Assembly (NCBI GenBank): GCA_020723385.1
Contig: DYIZ01000055.1
Location: 1-37,047, forward strand
Source of the DNA: Candidatus Aquidulcis sp.
GTDB taxonomy: Bacteria; Chloroflexota; Anaerolineae; Anaerolineales; UBA4823
Direction of reading: 5' to 3'
Length of the DNA stretch: 37,047 bases
Numbering within the stretch: position 1 is the stretch's first letter; each line of letters starts with the position of its first letter. The notes beneath the pieces are model-generated. The model searched no databases, was not told the origin of the DNA, and saw nothing but the letters and a program-made list of their open reading frames with translations. Of the stretch, positions 1 to 7,819 are shown one piece after another. The position numbers and the translations under genes are program-made.

Positions 1-55
1 AATCCCACTGCTGGCGAGAAGTCAACACAGTTTCGAGAAATTCGGTTTTGTTCAT
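1..55 (-). CDS. Start of a ClbS/DfsB-like four-helix-bundle protein (partial)
   Basis: Only the first 18 codons are in the window; the gene runs off the left edge. The peptide begins MNKTEFLETVLTSRQQWD, which resembles the N-terminus of the ClbS/DfsB (DUF1706) family, DinB-like helical bundles whose founding member ClbS protects DNA from colibactin. The ATG lies 6 bases downstream of the stop of the DUF3795 gene on the same strand, so it is probably the third gene of that operon and may be translated by coupling, because no strong ribosome-binding site is visible. Eighteen residues are too few for a firm call. Confidence 0.5.
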   Translation of the reverse strand, partial: MNKTEFLETVLTSRQQWD

Positions 56-61
56 GGTTAC

Positions 62-511
62 TCACGCGGTGTAATGCGATTTGGATTTGACCTCTTCGTA
101 ATAGGCCTCGACTCCGATCTTCTGCATCCGACGCCCAGCCAGCAGCCATTTAGCGCCCAACGGCCGGATGGATCGTATCTTGTCGCAAGGGAAATCCTCG
201 CACTCGGCGCAAAAGTCAACTCCCTTTTCCCGAGCACAGGGCGACACGGGGCAATCGGGGAAACACTGGTTCGTCTGGCGGCATCCGGTACAGCTTGCAT
301 TATCAAACAAAGCCAACACTTCTTTGAATTCCGGGTATTTCTTGAGGGCGGGCTGGAACGCCGAGAAGCGTTCGGCGAAACCATCGAAACCCTCCAAAAG
401 GCTCAGTAAGGCGCTGCTGTGAACCTGGATGTCACCCTCTTTGGCGGCAGTGCAGGTGGAACACACCAGGCCGCAGGGAGCAATAGCTTTGAGTAGATCC
501 TTTCTGTCCAT
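62..511 (-). CDS. Cysteine-rich DUF3795 protein
   Basis: The 149-residue protein has the layout of DUF3795: an N-terminal CGLVCSTCTA motif near residues 13-22, then CTGCRQTNQCFPDCPVSPCA and CAECEDFPC in the middle, with few cysteines elsewhere. Such spacing suggests a metal or iron-sulphur site, but no biochemical role is established for the family. The stop of the preceding gene (the glycosylase-like protein) lies 15 bases upstream and overlaps the GGAG-type ribosome-binding region of this gene, so the two are almost certainly co-transcribed. The ClbS/DfsB-like start follows 6 bases after the stop. It is cytosolic, with no signal peptide or membrane segment. The family call is fairly sure; the function is unknown. 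Confidence 0.75.
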   Translation of the reverse strand: MDRKDLLKAIAPCGLVCSTCTAAKEGDIQVHSSALLSLLEGFDGFAERFSAFQPALKKYPEFKEVLALFDNASCTGCRQTNQCFPDCPVSPCAREKGVDFCAECEDFPCDKIRSIRPLGAKWLLAGRRMQKIGVEAYYEEVKSKSHYTA

Positions 512-526
512 AACGCATCATCTCCT

Positions 527-1138
527 TTAGCTTTTGGCCAGAGCAAAAGCACTGGCGATATCTTCGGCGATCACTTTGCGCTTGCTCTTCTCGATGAAAA
601 AGCTCGGCCCGGCTTGCAGATAAGACGGAAACGCCCGCCGGCCCCGGAAGAAATATGCCTGCCCGCGAATTTTGTAGGTCGAACCGGCGGGGATCACCCG
701 CCCTTCGCCTGCCCGGCGGGCGATGTCATTGACCGCTTTGATGGCGACATCGCCCATCAGCAGAAACACCTTGACATTCGGGAACAGGGCTAACTCCTGT
801 TCGAGAAGTAAGGCACACTCTTTGATCGTGCCGGTTTGGATGCCGTAGCCGGTCTTCCCGCATTTCACCGCGGTGGTCAGATAAATGCCCCGCTCGAGGA
901 TATCTTGCATCGAGTTGACCGGTATGCCCGCGTCATTGAAGGCGAGCAAAGTGGTTTCGGCAAACAATGGATTGCCCGCAGCATAGTAATAATCGCCGGG
1001 ATTGGGCGGTGCGGCCTCCGAGATCAGGATGATCGAAACCCGTTGGAGGTCAACTTCTACTGATGGGACGATATAGGCCGCGTGGTTGACATCTCCGCAA
1101 GGGAAATGGGCGCATTGGACACAGTCACTGGTACGCAT
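527..1138 (-). CDS. Uracil-DNA-glycosylase-superfamily-like protein
   Basis: A protein of 203 residues from the chosen start. It opens with a CVQCAHFPC cysteine cluster, followed by ISEAAPPNPGDYYYA, which sits where UDG-superfamily enzymes have their GEAPG water-activating loop. Near the C-terminus FPSYLQAGPSFF followed by a helix ending in AEDIASA resembles the second UDG motif (HPS) and last helix, but the usual histidine is not obvious. The start at 1138 is preferred over the longer reading frame from 1162 because an AAGGAGG box lies 5 bases upstream of it. It leads an operon with the DUF3795 protein and the ClbS/DfsB-like gene. A role in removing damaged bases is an inference from fold motifs. 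Confidence 0.62.
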   Translation of the reverse strand: MRTSDCVQCAHFPCGDVNHAAYIVPSVEVDLQRVSIILISEAAPPNPGDYYYAAGNPLFAETTLLAFNDAGIPVNSMQDILERGIYLTTAVKCGKTGYGIQTGTIKECALLLEQELALFPNVKVFLLMGDVAIKAVNDIARRAGEGRVIPAGSTYKIRGQAYFFRGRRAFPSYLQAGPSFFIEKSKRKVIAEDIASAFALAKS

Positions 1139-1156
1139 TTCAACCTCCTTTTCTCC

Positions 1157-1229
1157 TGACACCGCTCTGCGGTGTCAGACTTCGTGACGCGGAGCGTCGG
1201 GGGGGCTTCGCACCGCAGAGCGGTGCGAA
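1157..1229. repeat. Cluster of three short palindromes with 3-base loops
   Basis: Three perfect hairpins stand in a row upstream of the glycosylase-like gene: TGACACCGC/GCGGTGTCA with loop TCT (1157-1177), GACGC/GCGTC with loop GGA (1186-1198), and TTCGCACCGC/GCGGTGCGAA with loop AGA (1207-1229). The same design returns at 10301-10405 and 25031-25049. They look like dispersed extragenic palindromes rather than terminators, as no T-run follows. Confidence 0.8.
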
Positions 1230-1240
1230 CAGAGATACCA

Positions 1241-1921
1241 TCAACCTGCCACCTTCAACCGGTTCTGCACCTTCTCACTGGTCAATTCGCGCAAGGCATC
1301 CGCGGCGATCCAGCGGGCGGGGCGCGTCCCCAGGGCTTGAATCTCATGGGCGGCGGCAATCGCCTGGGCGTTCAGCGCCGGGCTGCGCTTGCCCAGGTTG
1401 CGCAGCGCCCAATTGACCGCCTTCTTTACAAAATTGCGATCATCGTCCGAGGCTGCCACAATCACCGGGAAGAAGGCCGCCAGCTTTTCGTCGGGAGCCT
1501 TTTTGTCGTGCGCCGACAGCTCGGCGATCAGCGCGAAAGCGGCGCGTTTGACGAACTCCTCGGGCCGCCGCGCCCACTCGAAAACCTTGTCACAAGCGAA
1601 GGCCGTCTTGCCGATGTATTCGACCACCTGATCCACCACATCCCACGAGTCGAAATCCATCACCCAGCTTTCGAGCAGCGCTTCCGTGGCTTGCGCCGGG
1701 TCGGCGATGTAACTGCCCAGGATGCGCGCCTCATGGATACCGGTCTTCCACAGTTGCTGCGCCAGCTCGTGGTCAACGCCGTTGGCTTTGGCAATCCTGC
1801 GCAGATCGTAGATCGAGATGCCCAGCGTGTTCTGCGAGCTGATGGCGAATTTAGCCATGCCGGCCACGTTCTCCGGGCTGGCCATGGATTGCAGTTGGGC
1901 GAGAACTTCGTCGAGATGCAT
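1241..1921 (-). CDS. AlkD-like DNA alkylation repair protein
   Basis: The 226-residue all-helical protein matches the HEAT-repeat DNA glycosylase family AlkC/AlkD (PF08713), which removes bulky or cationic alkylated bases such as N3- and N7-alkylpurines. The three catalytic-cleft residues known from Bacillus cereus AlkD (Trp109, Asp113, Trp187) have exact counterparts by spacing: Trp93 and Asp97 in DSWDVVDQ, and Trp171 in VNWALRNLGK. The ATG is preceded by a GGAGG box. It is a single gene between the propeller-protein gene upstream and the palindrome cluster downstream. Another repair-related gene (alkyltransferase-like) lies 1.5 kb upstream on the same strand. The enzyme looks intact. Confidence 0.88.
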   Translation of the reverse strand: MHLDEVLAQLQSMASPENVAGMAKFAISSQNTLGISIYDLRRIAKANGVDHELAQQLWKTGIHEARILGSYIADPAQATEALLESWVMDFDSWDVVDQVVEYIGKTAFACDKVFEWARRPEEFVKRAAFALIAELSAHDKKAPDEKLAAFFPVIVAASDDDRNFVKKAVNWALRNLGKRSPALNAQAIAAAHEIQALGTRPARWIAADALRELTSEKVQNRLKVAG

Positions 1922-1936
1922 CGTTGCCTCCGAATC

Positions 1937-1961
1937 CTCACAGGTTTAAAAAACCTGTGAG
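1937..1961. repeat. 11-bp inverted repeat between two minus-strand genes
   Basis: CTCACAGGTTT and AAACCTGTGAG flank a 3-base A loop. It lies between the stop of the propeller protein and the ribosome-binding site of the AlkD-like gene. It could act as a weak terminator on the minus strand, where the loop reads as T, but the T-run is inside the hairpin rather than after it, so a dispersed repeat is equally likely. Confidence 0.6.
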
Positions 1962-1971
1962 TTCTATCACC

Positions 1972-3285
1972 TCACGGCACACTCACCACCGAGAGCATTC
2001 CACCGGCGTCGAGAATCCAGAGCTGCTCGCCGTCCGAAACCATCGCCGTGATCATTCCATCCAGGAAAACCTGGGCTACCACTTCCCCGCTGGCGGGGTC
2101 AACCGCTTGCAGGATGCCGCTTGTCTCGGCGGCGATCCACAGGTAAGCGCCGTCGAAAGCCATCTGCTGGCCGCAAGGCCCAATCGCCCGCCCGACCTCA
2201 CCGGTCTCCGGGTTAACCGAAACGACCGCGTATTCACCGAAAATCTCGTCGGCATAGATGGCCCACAACAGGCCCGAGCGTTCATCGAATGCCAGCGCGT
2301 AGCTGTATCCGTAACCGCTGCTCATCCCAAGACGGAGCGGGTCGCCGGCAGCGCGGCTGTTGGCGTCAACCGGCTGGAGCAGCACTTGCTGGTTGCTCAA
2401 ATCTTCGGCTACAACCCAAAAACGGCCGCCATCGAAAGTCATCGTGCGATACAGCGATTGAGATGGAAAATGAGCCGATTCGTTGAAAACCGGCTTGAAC
2501 AAACCCTCGACCGGGCTGGCATCGGACGGATCGTAGGCTTGCAACAAACCATCCGTCTCACCCTGCTGTGCGATCCAAAGGTAAGGGCTATCGAAGAAAA
2601 ACGCCGACGGCTGGTAGGCTTCCTCGCCTGGCAGTCCCTCCACCATAAAAAAGCCGCCAAATTCCCCATCGCTCAGGCTAAAGATATTGAACAGGCCGCC
2701 CGCGTCCATTATCCAGAGTGACTCGCCATCCGTCGCCAGGGCAATTCCTTCAGAAACCGGGAAAAGCGTTTCGACATTGGCCTGCGGGGCGTCAACCGGC
2801 GGGGCTGGAACGGCGCTGTCGCTGAAGAGCGCATCCCAGGTATCTGTCCCGACGATTCCATTAGCCGTAAGACCGTTGACTGCCTGGAAATGGCGCACCG
2901 CGGCCACGGCCTGGTAATTGTAGAACGCGCTGGTCACCGTGCAAATCTCGTAACCCAGCTCCATCAGCCGGAACTTGATCTCGCCGACGCGGTCATCTTC
3001 CATAAATGGGTCGCTCAGCTCGAAGAGCGCCTCGCCGCCGGTGTAAGCAGTCGTAGCCGTAGGCGCGGGTGTGGCTTGCGGCAGGGGCGGCGGCTCAGTG
3101 GGAGCCGGCGGCATTGTAGGCATCACCAGCACAGGCGTGGGAACGAGATAGATCGGTGTGACAGCAGCGACAGATCTCGACGCGAAGAAGAAATACCCAC
3201 TTGCCAGGGACGCGGCGCACAACGCCAGGCAGCAGCACAAAACAACGATCACGATAACGATGATGACGATGGTTTGCTTCGACAT
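1972..3285 (-). CDS. Membrane-anchored peptidoglycan-binding / beta-propeller-like protein
   Basis: A 437-residue protein. Residues 5-35 form one hydrophobic segment rich in Ile, Val and Cys, probably a signal anchor. A Pro/Thr/Ala-rich linker (about 45-80) follows, then a PG_binding_1-type domain (about 95-155) with the typical L-x-x-LGY ... V-x-x-FQ ... NGLTANGIVGTDTWDALF pattern. The remaining 280 residues hold repeated blades of the kind LWI-x-D-A-G-G and FDGAYLWI, which suggest a beta-propeller of about six blades. It is presumably displayed outside the cell, attached to murein and binding something through the propeller. A GGAGG box precedes the ATG. No enzyme motif is visible; the exact ligand is unknown. 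Confidence 0.7.
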   Translation of the reverse strand: MSKQTIVIIVIVIVVLCCCLALCAASLASGYFFFASRSVAAVTPIYLVPTPVLVMPTMPPAPTEPPPLPQATPAPTATTAYTGGEALFELSDPFMEDDRVGEIKFRLMELGYEICTVTSAFYNYQAVAAVRHFQAVNGLTANGIVGTDTWDALFSDSAVPAPPVDAPQANVETLFPVSEGIALATDGESLWIMDAGGLFNIFSLSDGEFGGFFMVEGLPGEEAYQPSAFFFDSPYLWIAQQGETDGLLQAYDPSDASPVEGLFKPVFNESAHFPSQSLYRTMTFDGGRFWVVAEDLSNQQVLLQPVDANSRAAGDPLRLGMSSGYGYSYALAFDERSGLLWAIYADEIFGEYAVVSVNPETGEVGRAIGPCGQQMAFDGAYLWIAAETSGILQAVDPASGEVVAQVFLDGMITAMVSDGEQLWILDAGGMLSVVSVP

Positions 3286-3414
3286 GATTGCCTCCTGTCA
3301 GGTTGGTGCGAATTGTCTGCCAAAAAACGTAGCCTAGCTCCTTGTGGGCGGTTTGTGTTTCATCCGGCGCGAGCAAGGATTTTCATCTAGTGAGTCTACA
3401 AGCCCGAACAAACC

Positions 3415-3843
3415 CTAAAACAAACTGGGCTGAGTGGGTTTCGACAACCGGGGAGGGGCCAGCAGCCCGCGGGGTTTCAGCCATTCTTCCGGCGGGCCAT
3501 CCCACCCGTAGACGGCGAGATTCACCCGGTGGCGCTCGTCGAAGACGATCCCCTCGTCTTCGAGCAAATCACGCTGTGTTGAGGCTCCCTGGCGGAGGCT
3601 GATCTTCCCCTGCGAATTGATCACCCGCTGCCAGGGAACATCCTCGGGACAATTCGCCATCGCCCCGCCCACCCAGCGCGCCCCGAAGGCTTCGTAATCC
3701 CGCAGGGTCATCTCGCCGGGCGGGGGGATCATCGTCGCAATCTGCCCGTAGGTGGTGACTTTACCCGCCGGAACCTGCCGGACGATGTCCCACACCTGGG
3801 CGTTGAATCCCTTTGGATCAGATGGAGATGTGAATCCTGTCAT
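3415..3843 (-). CDS. Alkyltransferase-like protein (ATL), catalytically inactive MGMT homologue
   Basis: The 142-residue protein has the MGMT C-terminal DNA-binding domain: VWDIVRQVPAGKVTTYGQIA (19-37 region) with its helix-turn-helix and ARWVGGAMA arginine-finger region. The reactive PCHRV site of O6-methylguanine methyltransferases is replaced by PWQRV, with Trp71 where the alkyl-accepting Cys should be. This is the hallmark of ATL proteins (E. coli YbaZ, S. pombe Atl1), which bind O6-alkylguanine and pass the lesion to nucleotide excision repair. The start has a GAGG box 7 bases upstream. It is transcribed divergently from the GH13 gene. The C-terminal 30 residues are Pro-rich and unusual for the family. 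Confidence 0.88.
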   Translation of the reverse strand: MTGFTSPSDPKGFNAQVWDIVRQVPAGKVTTYGQIATMIPPPGEMTLRDYEAFGARWVGGAMANCPEDVPWQRVINSQGKISLRQGASTQRDLLEDEGIVFDERHRVNLAVYGWDGPPEEWLKPRGLLAPPRLSKPTQPSLF

Positions 3844-3931
3844 TGTTTACCTCGAAATCGGGTAGAATCTCTGGAGCTTTGAAATATCCTGAATTAATCG
3901 CTCAGAGGGGATGACAATCCCCGTATTCGAT

Positions 3932-3971
3932 GCGGCGGATGTCGGTTGCGAGCAACCGCATCATCCGCCGC
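3932..3971. repeat. Nested hairpin upstream of the GH13 gene
   Basis: Outer arms GCGGCGGATG (3932-3941) and CATCCGCCGC (3962-3971) enclose inner arms CGGTTGC/GCAACCG (3943-3958). It lies in the leader of the GH13 gene, 33 bases before the ATG. It may be a dispersed repeat or an mRNA structure; the sequence alone cannot decide. Confidence 0.65.
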
Positions 3972-4004
3972 GAGCAATATATCATTCATCCTGAAAGGTG
4001 TCCT

Positions 4005-5348
4005 ATGGCTCACGATACGCCTGCATCATACCGCAATCTCGTTCTCTACGAAATCTACGTCCGCAACCACGGCCCCAACGGCACTTTTGCCGACGTGGAG
4101 GCCGACCTGGAGCGCATCCGCTCGATGGGGGTGGACATCATCTGGTTCATGCCCATCCATCCGATCGGCCAGCTCAACAAAAAGGGCAGCCTGGGTTGCC
4201 CATACTCGATCCAGGATTACCGCGGGGTCAATCCCGAATATGGCACGCGGGAGGATTTCGCCCGCCTGATCGAAAAAGCGCACGCCCTGGGGCTGAAGGT
4301 GATGATTGACGTGGTCTACAATCACACTTCGCACGATTCGGCGCTGGTCAAGAAGCACCCGGAGTATTTTCACCAGGATGAGAGCGGCAAACCGGTGACG
4401 ACCGTGCCCGATTGGTCGGACGTGATTGACCTGAAGCACCCGCACCCCGGGCTGAGCCAGTATCTCATCGAGACGCTGAAAGGCTGGGCGCTGTTTGGCG
4501 TGGACGGCTTCCGCTGTGATGTGGCTTCGCTGCTGCCGCAGAATTTCTGGACACGGGCGCGGGCCGCGGTGGCGAAGGTCAAGCCGGGCGTGATCTGGCT
4601 GGCCGAGTCGGTGCATGCCGGGTGGGTGGGCTACCGGCGCTTTCAGGGGCTGTCGGGGCTGTCGGACAGTGAGCTGTACGCCGGTTTCGACCTGACCTAC
4701 GATTACGATATCTGGCCGATTTACCAGCAAGCCGTGCTGGGCGAGGTGTCGGTGCGGCGTTACCTCGAAATGCTGCGCCTCCAGGATTGCATCTACCCGG
4801 CCAATTTCGTCAAGATGCGCTGTGTCGAAAACCACGATCAGGCGCGCATCATGCGCCTTGCGCCATCCAAAGCGCAGGCGCTGGCCTGGACGGCGTTCGA
4901 GGCCTTCAACCGGGGGGCGTTCCTGATCTACGGCGGTCAGGAATCAGGGGCGAAACACACGCCCTCGCTGTTCGATGTGGACAAAGTGTCCTGGGGCAAC
5001 TACAAGCTCCAGCCGTTCCTGACCCAATTGGCCCAGCTCAAAAAAGACCCGGCGCTCGTGGACGGTAAATTCTATTTCGTAGAAGCCGAAGTGGGCATCC
5101 AGGCCGTTTGGCAGCATCCTGAAGCCAGCCTGTACGGTGTGTTCAACGTGTCTGGCGATGAACGCCCCGTGGCCGTGCAATTGCCGGATGGCAACTACCC
5201 GGATGTGTTGAGCGGTGAGACTGTCAAGGTGCGAAAAGGGAAGATGGATTCCCCAAAGAGCGCTGTTATTTTACGGTATGGCAAGCCGCTTGAATTCAAG
5301 CCGTTGTATTGCAAGCTGCTAGATTATCACCTGCCAGCGGCTGTGTGA
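4005..5348 (+). CDS. GH13 alpha-amylase-family glycoside hydrolase
   Basis: A 447-residue (beta/alpha)8 enzyme acting on alpha-glucans or short alpha-glucosides. All four GH13 signature regions are present: DVVYNH (102-107), GFRCDVA with the nucleophile Asp172, WLAES with the acid/base Glu201, and CVENHDQ with Asp278. The barrel ends near residue 360 and a short beta domain follows. There is no signal peptide, so it acts inside the cell, probably on imported maltodextrins or storage glucan. The start at 4005 is chosen because GAAAGGTG lies about 5 bases upstream; the frame is open for 25 more codons upstream but these cover the hairpin at 3932-3971. It stands alone, convergent with the DinB gene. 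Confidence 0.9.
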   Translation: MAHDTPASYRNLVLYEIYVRNHGPNGTFADVEADLERIRSMGVDIIWFMPIHPIGQLNKKGSLGCPYSIQDYRGVNPEYGTREDFARLIEKAHALGLKVMIDVVYNHTSHDSALVKKHPEYFHQDESGKPVTTVPDWSDVIDLKHPHPGLSQYLIETLKGWALFGVDGFRCDVASLLPQNFWTRARAAVAKVKPGVIWLAESVHAGWVGYRRFQGLSGLSDSELYAGFDLTYDYDIWPIYQQAVLGEVSVRRYLEMLRLQDCIYPANFVKMRCVENHDQARIMRLAPSKAQALAWTAFEAFNRGAFLIYGGQESGAKHTPSLFDVDKVSWGNYKLQPFLTQLAQLKKDPALVDGKFYFVEAEVGIQAVWQHPEASLYGVFNVSGDERPVAVQLPDGNYPDVLSGETVKVRKGKMDSPKSAVILRYGKPLEFKPLYCKLLDYHLPAAV

Positions 5349-5375
5349 TCTTTGGGGCGCAGGTTTTCGCCGATT

Positions 5376-5460
5376 TTAGCCACAGAGAACACAGAGTCCA
5401 CTGAGAAATTCGAGGGGTTTCGAGTTGATTCTCGGTATTCTCTGTGCGCTCTGTGGCTAA
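5376..5460. repeat. Long inverted repeat built of 9-base words between convergent genes
   Basis: Arms of 21 bases (5376-5396 and 5440-5460) pair at 19 positions. Each arm is itself a tandem of 9-mers: CACAGAGAA, CACAGAGTC, CACTGAGAA on the left and TTCTCTGTG, CGCTCTGTG on the right. It lies between the converging GH13 and DinB genes and could terminate both, although no T-run follows. It belongs with the other word-iterated repeats of this window (7093, 7767, 9352, 21345, 22513). Confidence 0.75.
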
Positions 5461-5520
5461 ATTTCATAAGCCGTACTCAGGGGGAAGTCTTGTATCTTAT
5501 CCTGTCATAGATAGATAGCC

Positions 5521-6102
5521 TTAAAATTCGACGCCGAGCAAGCTGGCGATGACTTCCATCTCACCAATATGCTGGAATGGGTGGGTGAGCGCGAAGCTCA
5601 TCAGGCATTTGCCTTTGCTCCAGCCGGTATAATTTTCGAGCAGCCCGGCGGCCTGAGGGCCTGCCAGCCCTTCGTCGAATAGGATCACACGCAAGCGGTC
5701 CATATCCATTTTGGCGTCCAGGCTGTCGAGGTCGAGCTGGCCGACGATTTCGAGCGTGCGGGCGTGGACCGCGTCTGAATAACCGTGAAGCGCCAGCAAA
5801 TCAATCCGTTGGTTCAGCTCGTCCACTTCGGCGGAGGTCATGCCGTTGCCGTTGTGCCGCCAAGGGAGATTCAGACGCTGCATCCATTGGTTTTCATCGA
5901 ACACCTGGGGGCGGTCAACCACAAAACGGTTCATCCCGGCGTCTTCGACGCGGGTGAGGTGCCACAAAATCCAGGCAATCGAGTTGACGCGTGGGGACGG
6001 CCGCTGGCGCATCAGGTTTTCAGGCACATTCGCCCAATAGCCGCCGATGAAGAAGTCGTAGAGCACGGTATAGCGGGTGAGAAAGAGTTGAGGAAAATTC
6101 AT
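5521..6102 (-). CDS. DinB-family four-helix-bundle protein
   Basis: A 193-residue protein of the DinB/YfiT-like fold. The metal-binding histidine pattern is visible: LWHLTRVED near residue 48 and THPFQHIGEME near residue 173. Family members include thiol-dependent S-transferases and stress proteins, so a transferase or hydrolase role with a divalent metal is possible. Its ATG overlaps the stop of the upstream gene as ATGA (6099-6102), so translation is coupled to the DUF4332-like protein. The protein is cytosolic and appears complete. The substrate is unknown. Confidence 0.8.
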   Translation of the reverse strand: MNFPQLFLTRYTVLYDFFIGGYWANVPENLMRQRPSPRVNSIAWILWHLTRVEDAGMNRFVVDRPQVFDENQWMQRLNLPWRHNGNGMTSAEVDELNQRIDLLALHGYSDAVHARTLEIVGQLDLDSLDAKMDMDRLRVILFDEGLAGPQAAGLLENYTGWSKGKCLMSFALTHPFQHIGEMEVIASLLGVEF

Positions 6103-6899
6103 GGGTAAACCCCGAGCTGGTCTTCTTGCAGCAAGACAGGCACAATTTTTGCGATTCGGTAGCTGTTTTCGATCTCGTTGCCGAATTTCAGGTTTTTCCC
6201 AATGGCTTTGCCATAACGGAAGAAATCTGCGTAAAGCTGCTCGGGGTTGGCATTGGCCAGCCTGGCCAGGCTGCTGTACCCTGCTCCGATGATATTTGAG
6301 ATGGTGGCCTTGCTGGCCCAGGGCATCCGTGAGAAATCAGCTCGATTCACCAATTCTAAGATAACAGGCTCCGGCAGCCCGCTGGCATCGGCTAGCGCCT
6401 TGCGCCCTGCCGCGCTGATCCCCTGCTGCAACATATCCAGGTTGGTGCGTATCCCCAATCCGCGCAGCAATTTGATCGCGTCGCTAATGATGGGATCATC
6501 CCTCACTAATCCGCTCAACAACTTTTCCATTGGGATGAACCAGTAGATCAAATACTTCAACGCTGCTGCGATATCCGGGGCATGAATCCCGCTCTGCTCA
6601 GAAAATATCTCCAACAGCTCACGGGTCTCTACCCGTACCTTCAAATCCAGGAGATCTTGAACACCTGCTTGATGCAGCTCCGTAAATATTATGACCAGCA
6701 TCGAGGCATAGCCGGTATAACGGCCACGCGGATCCCCTCCCAATCCAAGCTGGGTGTAGGTGACAAGCTCTGGCATTGAAAAATTAAATGTCTCGCGTAC
6801 GAACGGATACGAAAACGATACCTGCCAGCGGCGGCACAAATCTTCGTAATCCTTGAGCGGAAATATGGCTTTCTTTATCTCATCCCAATCGCCAGACAT
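6099..6899 (-). CDS. DUF4332-like helix-hairpin-helix protein
   Basis: A 266-residue, mostly helical protein. The C-terminal half (about 145-235) reads like a DUF4332 domain: LGIRTNLDMLQQGIS, AGRKALADASGL, then MPWASKATISNIIGAGYSSL and ANANPEQL, which are two helix-hairpin-helix-like units as in DNA-binding repair proteins. The N-terminal half is not recognised. An AAGGAGG box lies just upstream of the ATG. It is the first gene of a two-gene operon with the DinB-like protein through an ATGA overlap. Nucleic-acid binding is an inference from the HhH-like spacing; the family has no settled function. Confidence 0.55.
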   Translation of the reverse strand: MSGDWDEIKKAIFPLKDYEDLCRRWQVSFSYPFVRETFNFSMPELVTYTQLGLGGDPRGRYTGYASMLVIIFTELHQAGVQDLLDLKVRVETRELLEIFSEQSGIHAPDIAAALKYLIYWFIPMEKLLSGLVRDDPIISDAIKLLRGLGIRTNLDMLQQGISAAGRKALADASGLPEPVILELVNRADFSRMPWASKATISNIIGAGYSSLARLANANPEQLYADFFRYGKAIGKNLKFGNEIENSYRIAKIVPVLLQEDQLGVYP

Positions 6900-6951
6900 A
6901 AGACCTCCTTAACTTCTATCCGAGAGCGTTCGGTAACTTGCTGTTAGGCCC

Positions 6952-7089
6952 GCCGTGGCAATCAATCCACGGCTCGTTGCTGAAGTCCGCTGAAGCGAAC
7001 TGGAACCAGCGCTTTTGAGCCATAATATGGTCTTGGCAGCCGCCTTCAGGCGACTTTGACGGGATAGCCAGGGGGTTTCAACCCCTGGC
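6952..7089. repeat. Intergenic palindrome patch
   Basis: The gap 6900-7131 holds no gene. GCCGTGG/CCACGGC pair at 6952-6973 and GCCAGGGG/CCCCTGGC pair at 7067-7089 around a GTTTCAA loop; between them the text contains fragments such as CCGCCTTCAGGCGAC. This resembles dispersed repeat debris rather than one regulatory site. Confidence 0.55.
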
Positions 7090-7092
7090 ATC

Positions 7093-7144
7093 TGGTGGAA
7101 AAGTCACTGATCACTGATAACCGATCACTGGCTACTTTCCACCA
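7093..7144 (-). repeat. Heptamer-based inverted repeat at the 3' end of the ankyrin gene
   Basis: The arms TGGTGGAAA and TTTCCACCA enclose four heptamers TCACTGA, TCACTGA, TAACCGA, TCACTGG. The repeat runs across the stop codon of the ankyrin gene (stop at 7132), so the last codons of that gene are part of the repeat. Confidence 0.65.
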
Positions 7145-7701
7145 ACCGCCGTTTGCAGAATCGCGGCAATATCTTCCTTGCCAGCTCCCACTGCCATCTC
7201 AAGAGGCGTTTTGCCCTCATAATTCTTGGGGTTCGGGCTGGCTCCGTGATCGAGCAGCCACTGCGCCATAGCTGCCTGCCCGAACATGACTGCGCCGTGC
7301 AGCGGGGTCATGCCGCCCTCGCCGGCGTTGGGGTCGGCTCCGGCGGAGAGCAGCATTTCAGCAATTATTCGATGGCCGCGAATGACGGGGAAATACAGCG
7401 CCGGGAAGCCGTGCGCGCCTTTGGCCTGCGCCTGGGTGGGGTCGTCTGCGAGGAGCTGCGCCACTTTTTCCTGCAAACCGATCATGGCGGCGGTGCAGAT
7501 GTCGAGCGGCGCGCCCTGGGACAGCAAAAACTCGGCGATCTCGACATTTCCCATTTGGGCGGCAGCCTCGATGGCCGATTCATCCACGGAGGAGCGGGCA
7601 TCCAGCAGGCTGGGGTCTGCTGCGAGCATCGCTTTGACGCGGGCAAAAGCGCCGTGCGCGACGCCGACGAATTCATTGATCGTATCTTGATTGGGGGACA
7701 T
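7132..7701 (-). CDS. Ankyrin-repeat protein
   Basis: A 189-residue protein made almost wholly of ankyrin repeats, with consensus pieces IAEFLLSQGAPLDI, IAEMLLSAGADPNA, GMTPLHGAVMFGQAAMAQWL and GKTPLEMAVGAGKEDIAAIL, giving about four to five repeats. It is a cytosolic binding scaffold; the partner is unknown. The start at 7701 is chosen over the longer frame from 7743 because an AAAGGAGA box lies 8 bases upstream. It is downstream of a strong terminator that ends the MFS gene, so it has its own promoter. The last codons overlap a heptamer repeat. Confidence 0.85.
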   Translation of the reverse strand: MSPNQDTINEFVGVAHGAFARVKAMLAADPSLLDARSSVDESAIEAAAQMGNVEIAEFLLSQGAPLDICTAAMIGLQEKVAQLLADDPTQAQAKGAHGFPALYFPVIRGHRIIAEMLLSAGADPNAGEGGMTPLHGAVMFGQAAMAQWLLDHGASPNPKNYEGKTPLEMAVGAGKEDIAAILQTAVGGK

Positions 7702-7759
7702 TGGACGTTCTCCTTTGGCGCCCCTAATGGTACACGAACGCATGTTCTATGTCAAGAGC

Positions 7760-7811
7760 AAAAAAAGACCGTTGACCGACGACCGCAGACCACGGTCGTC
7801 GGTCAACGGTC
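7760..7811 (-). terminator. Rho-independent terminator of the MFS gene, made of heptamers
   Basis: A perfect 19-bp stem (7767-7785 with 7793-7811, loop of 7) is followed on the minus strand by seven T (7766-7760). The stem consists of 7-base words: GACCGTT, GACCGAC, GACCGCA on one side and GGTCGTC, GGTCAAC, GGTCGGC, GGTCATC on the other, the last lying just before the MFS stop codon. Confidence 0.85.
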
Positions 7812-7819
7812 GGCGGTCA

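Noticed and set aside
1172-2721. Long plus-strand frames opposite the AlkD-like and propeller genes
   Set aside because: They lack family motifs and RBS, and overlap well-supported genes on the other strand.
4026-4835. A 269-codon minus-strand frame opposite the GH13 gene
   Set aside because: The opposite strand has all four GH13 motifs; the frame is a codon-bias shadow.
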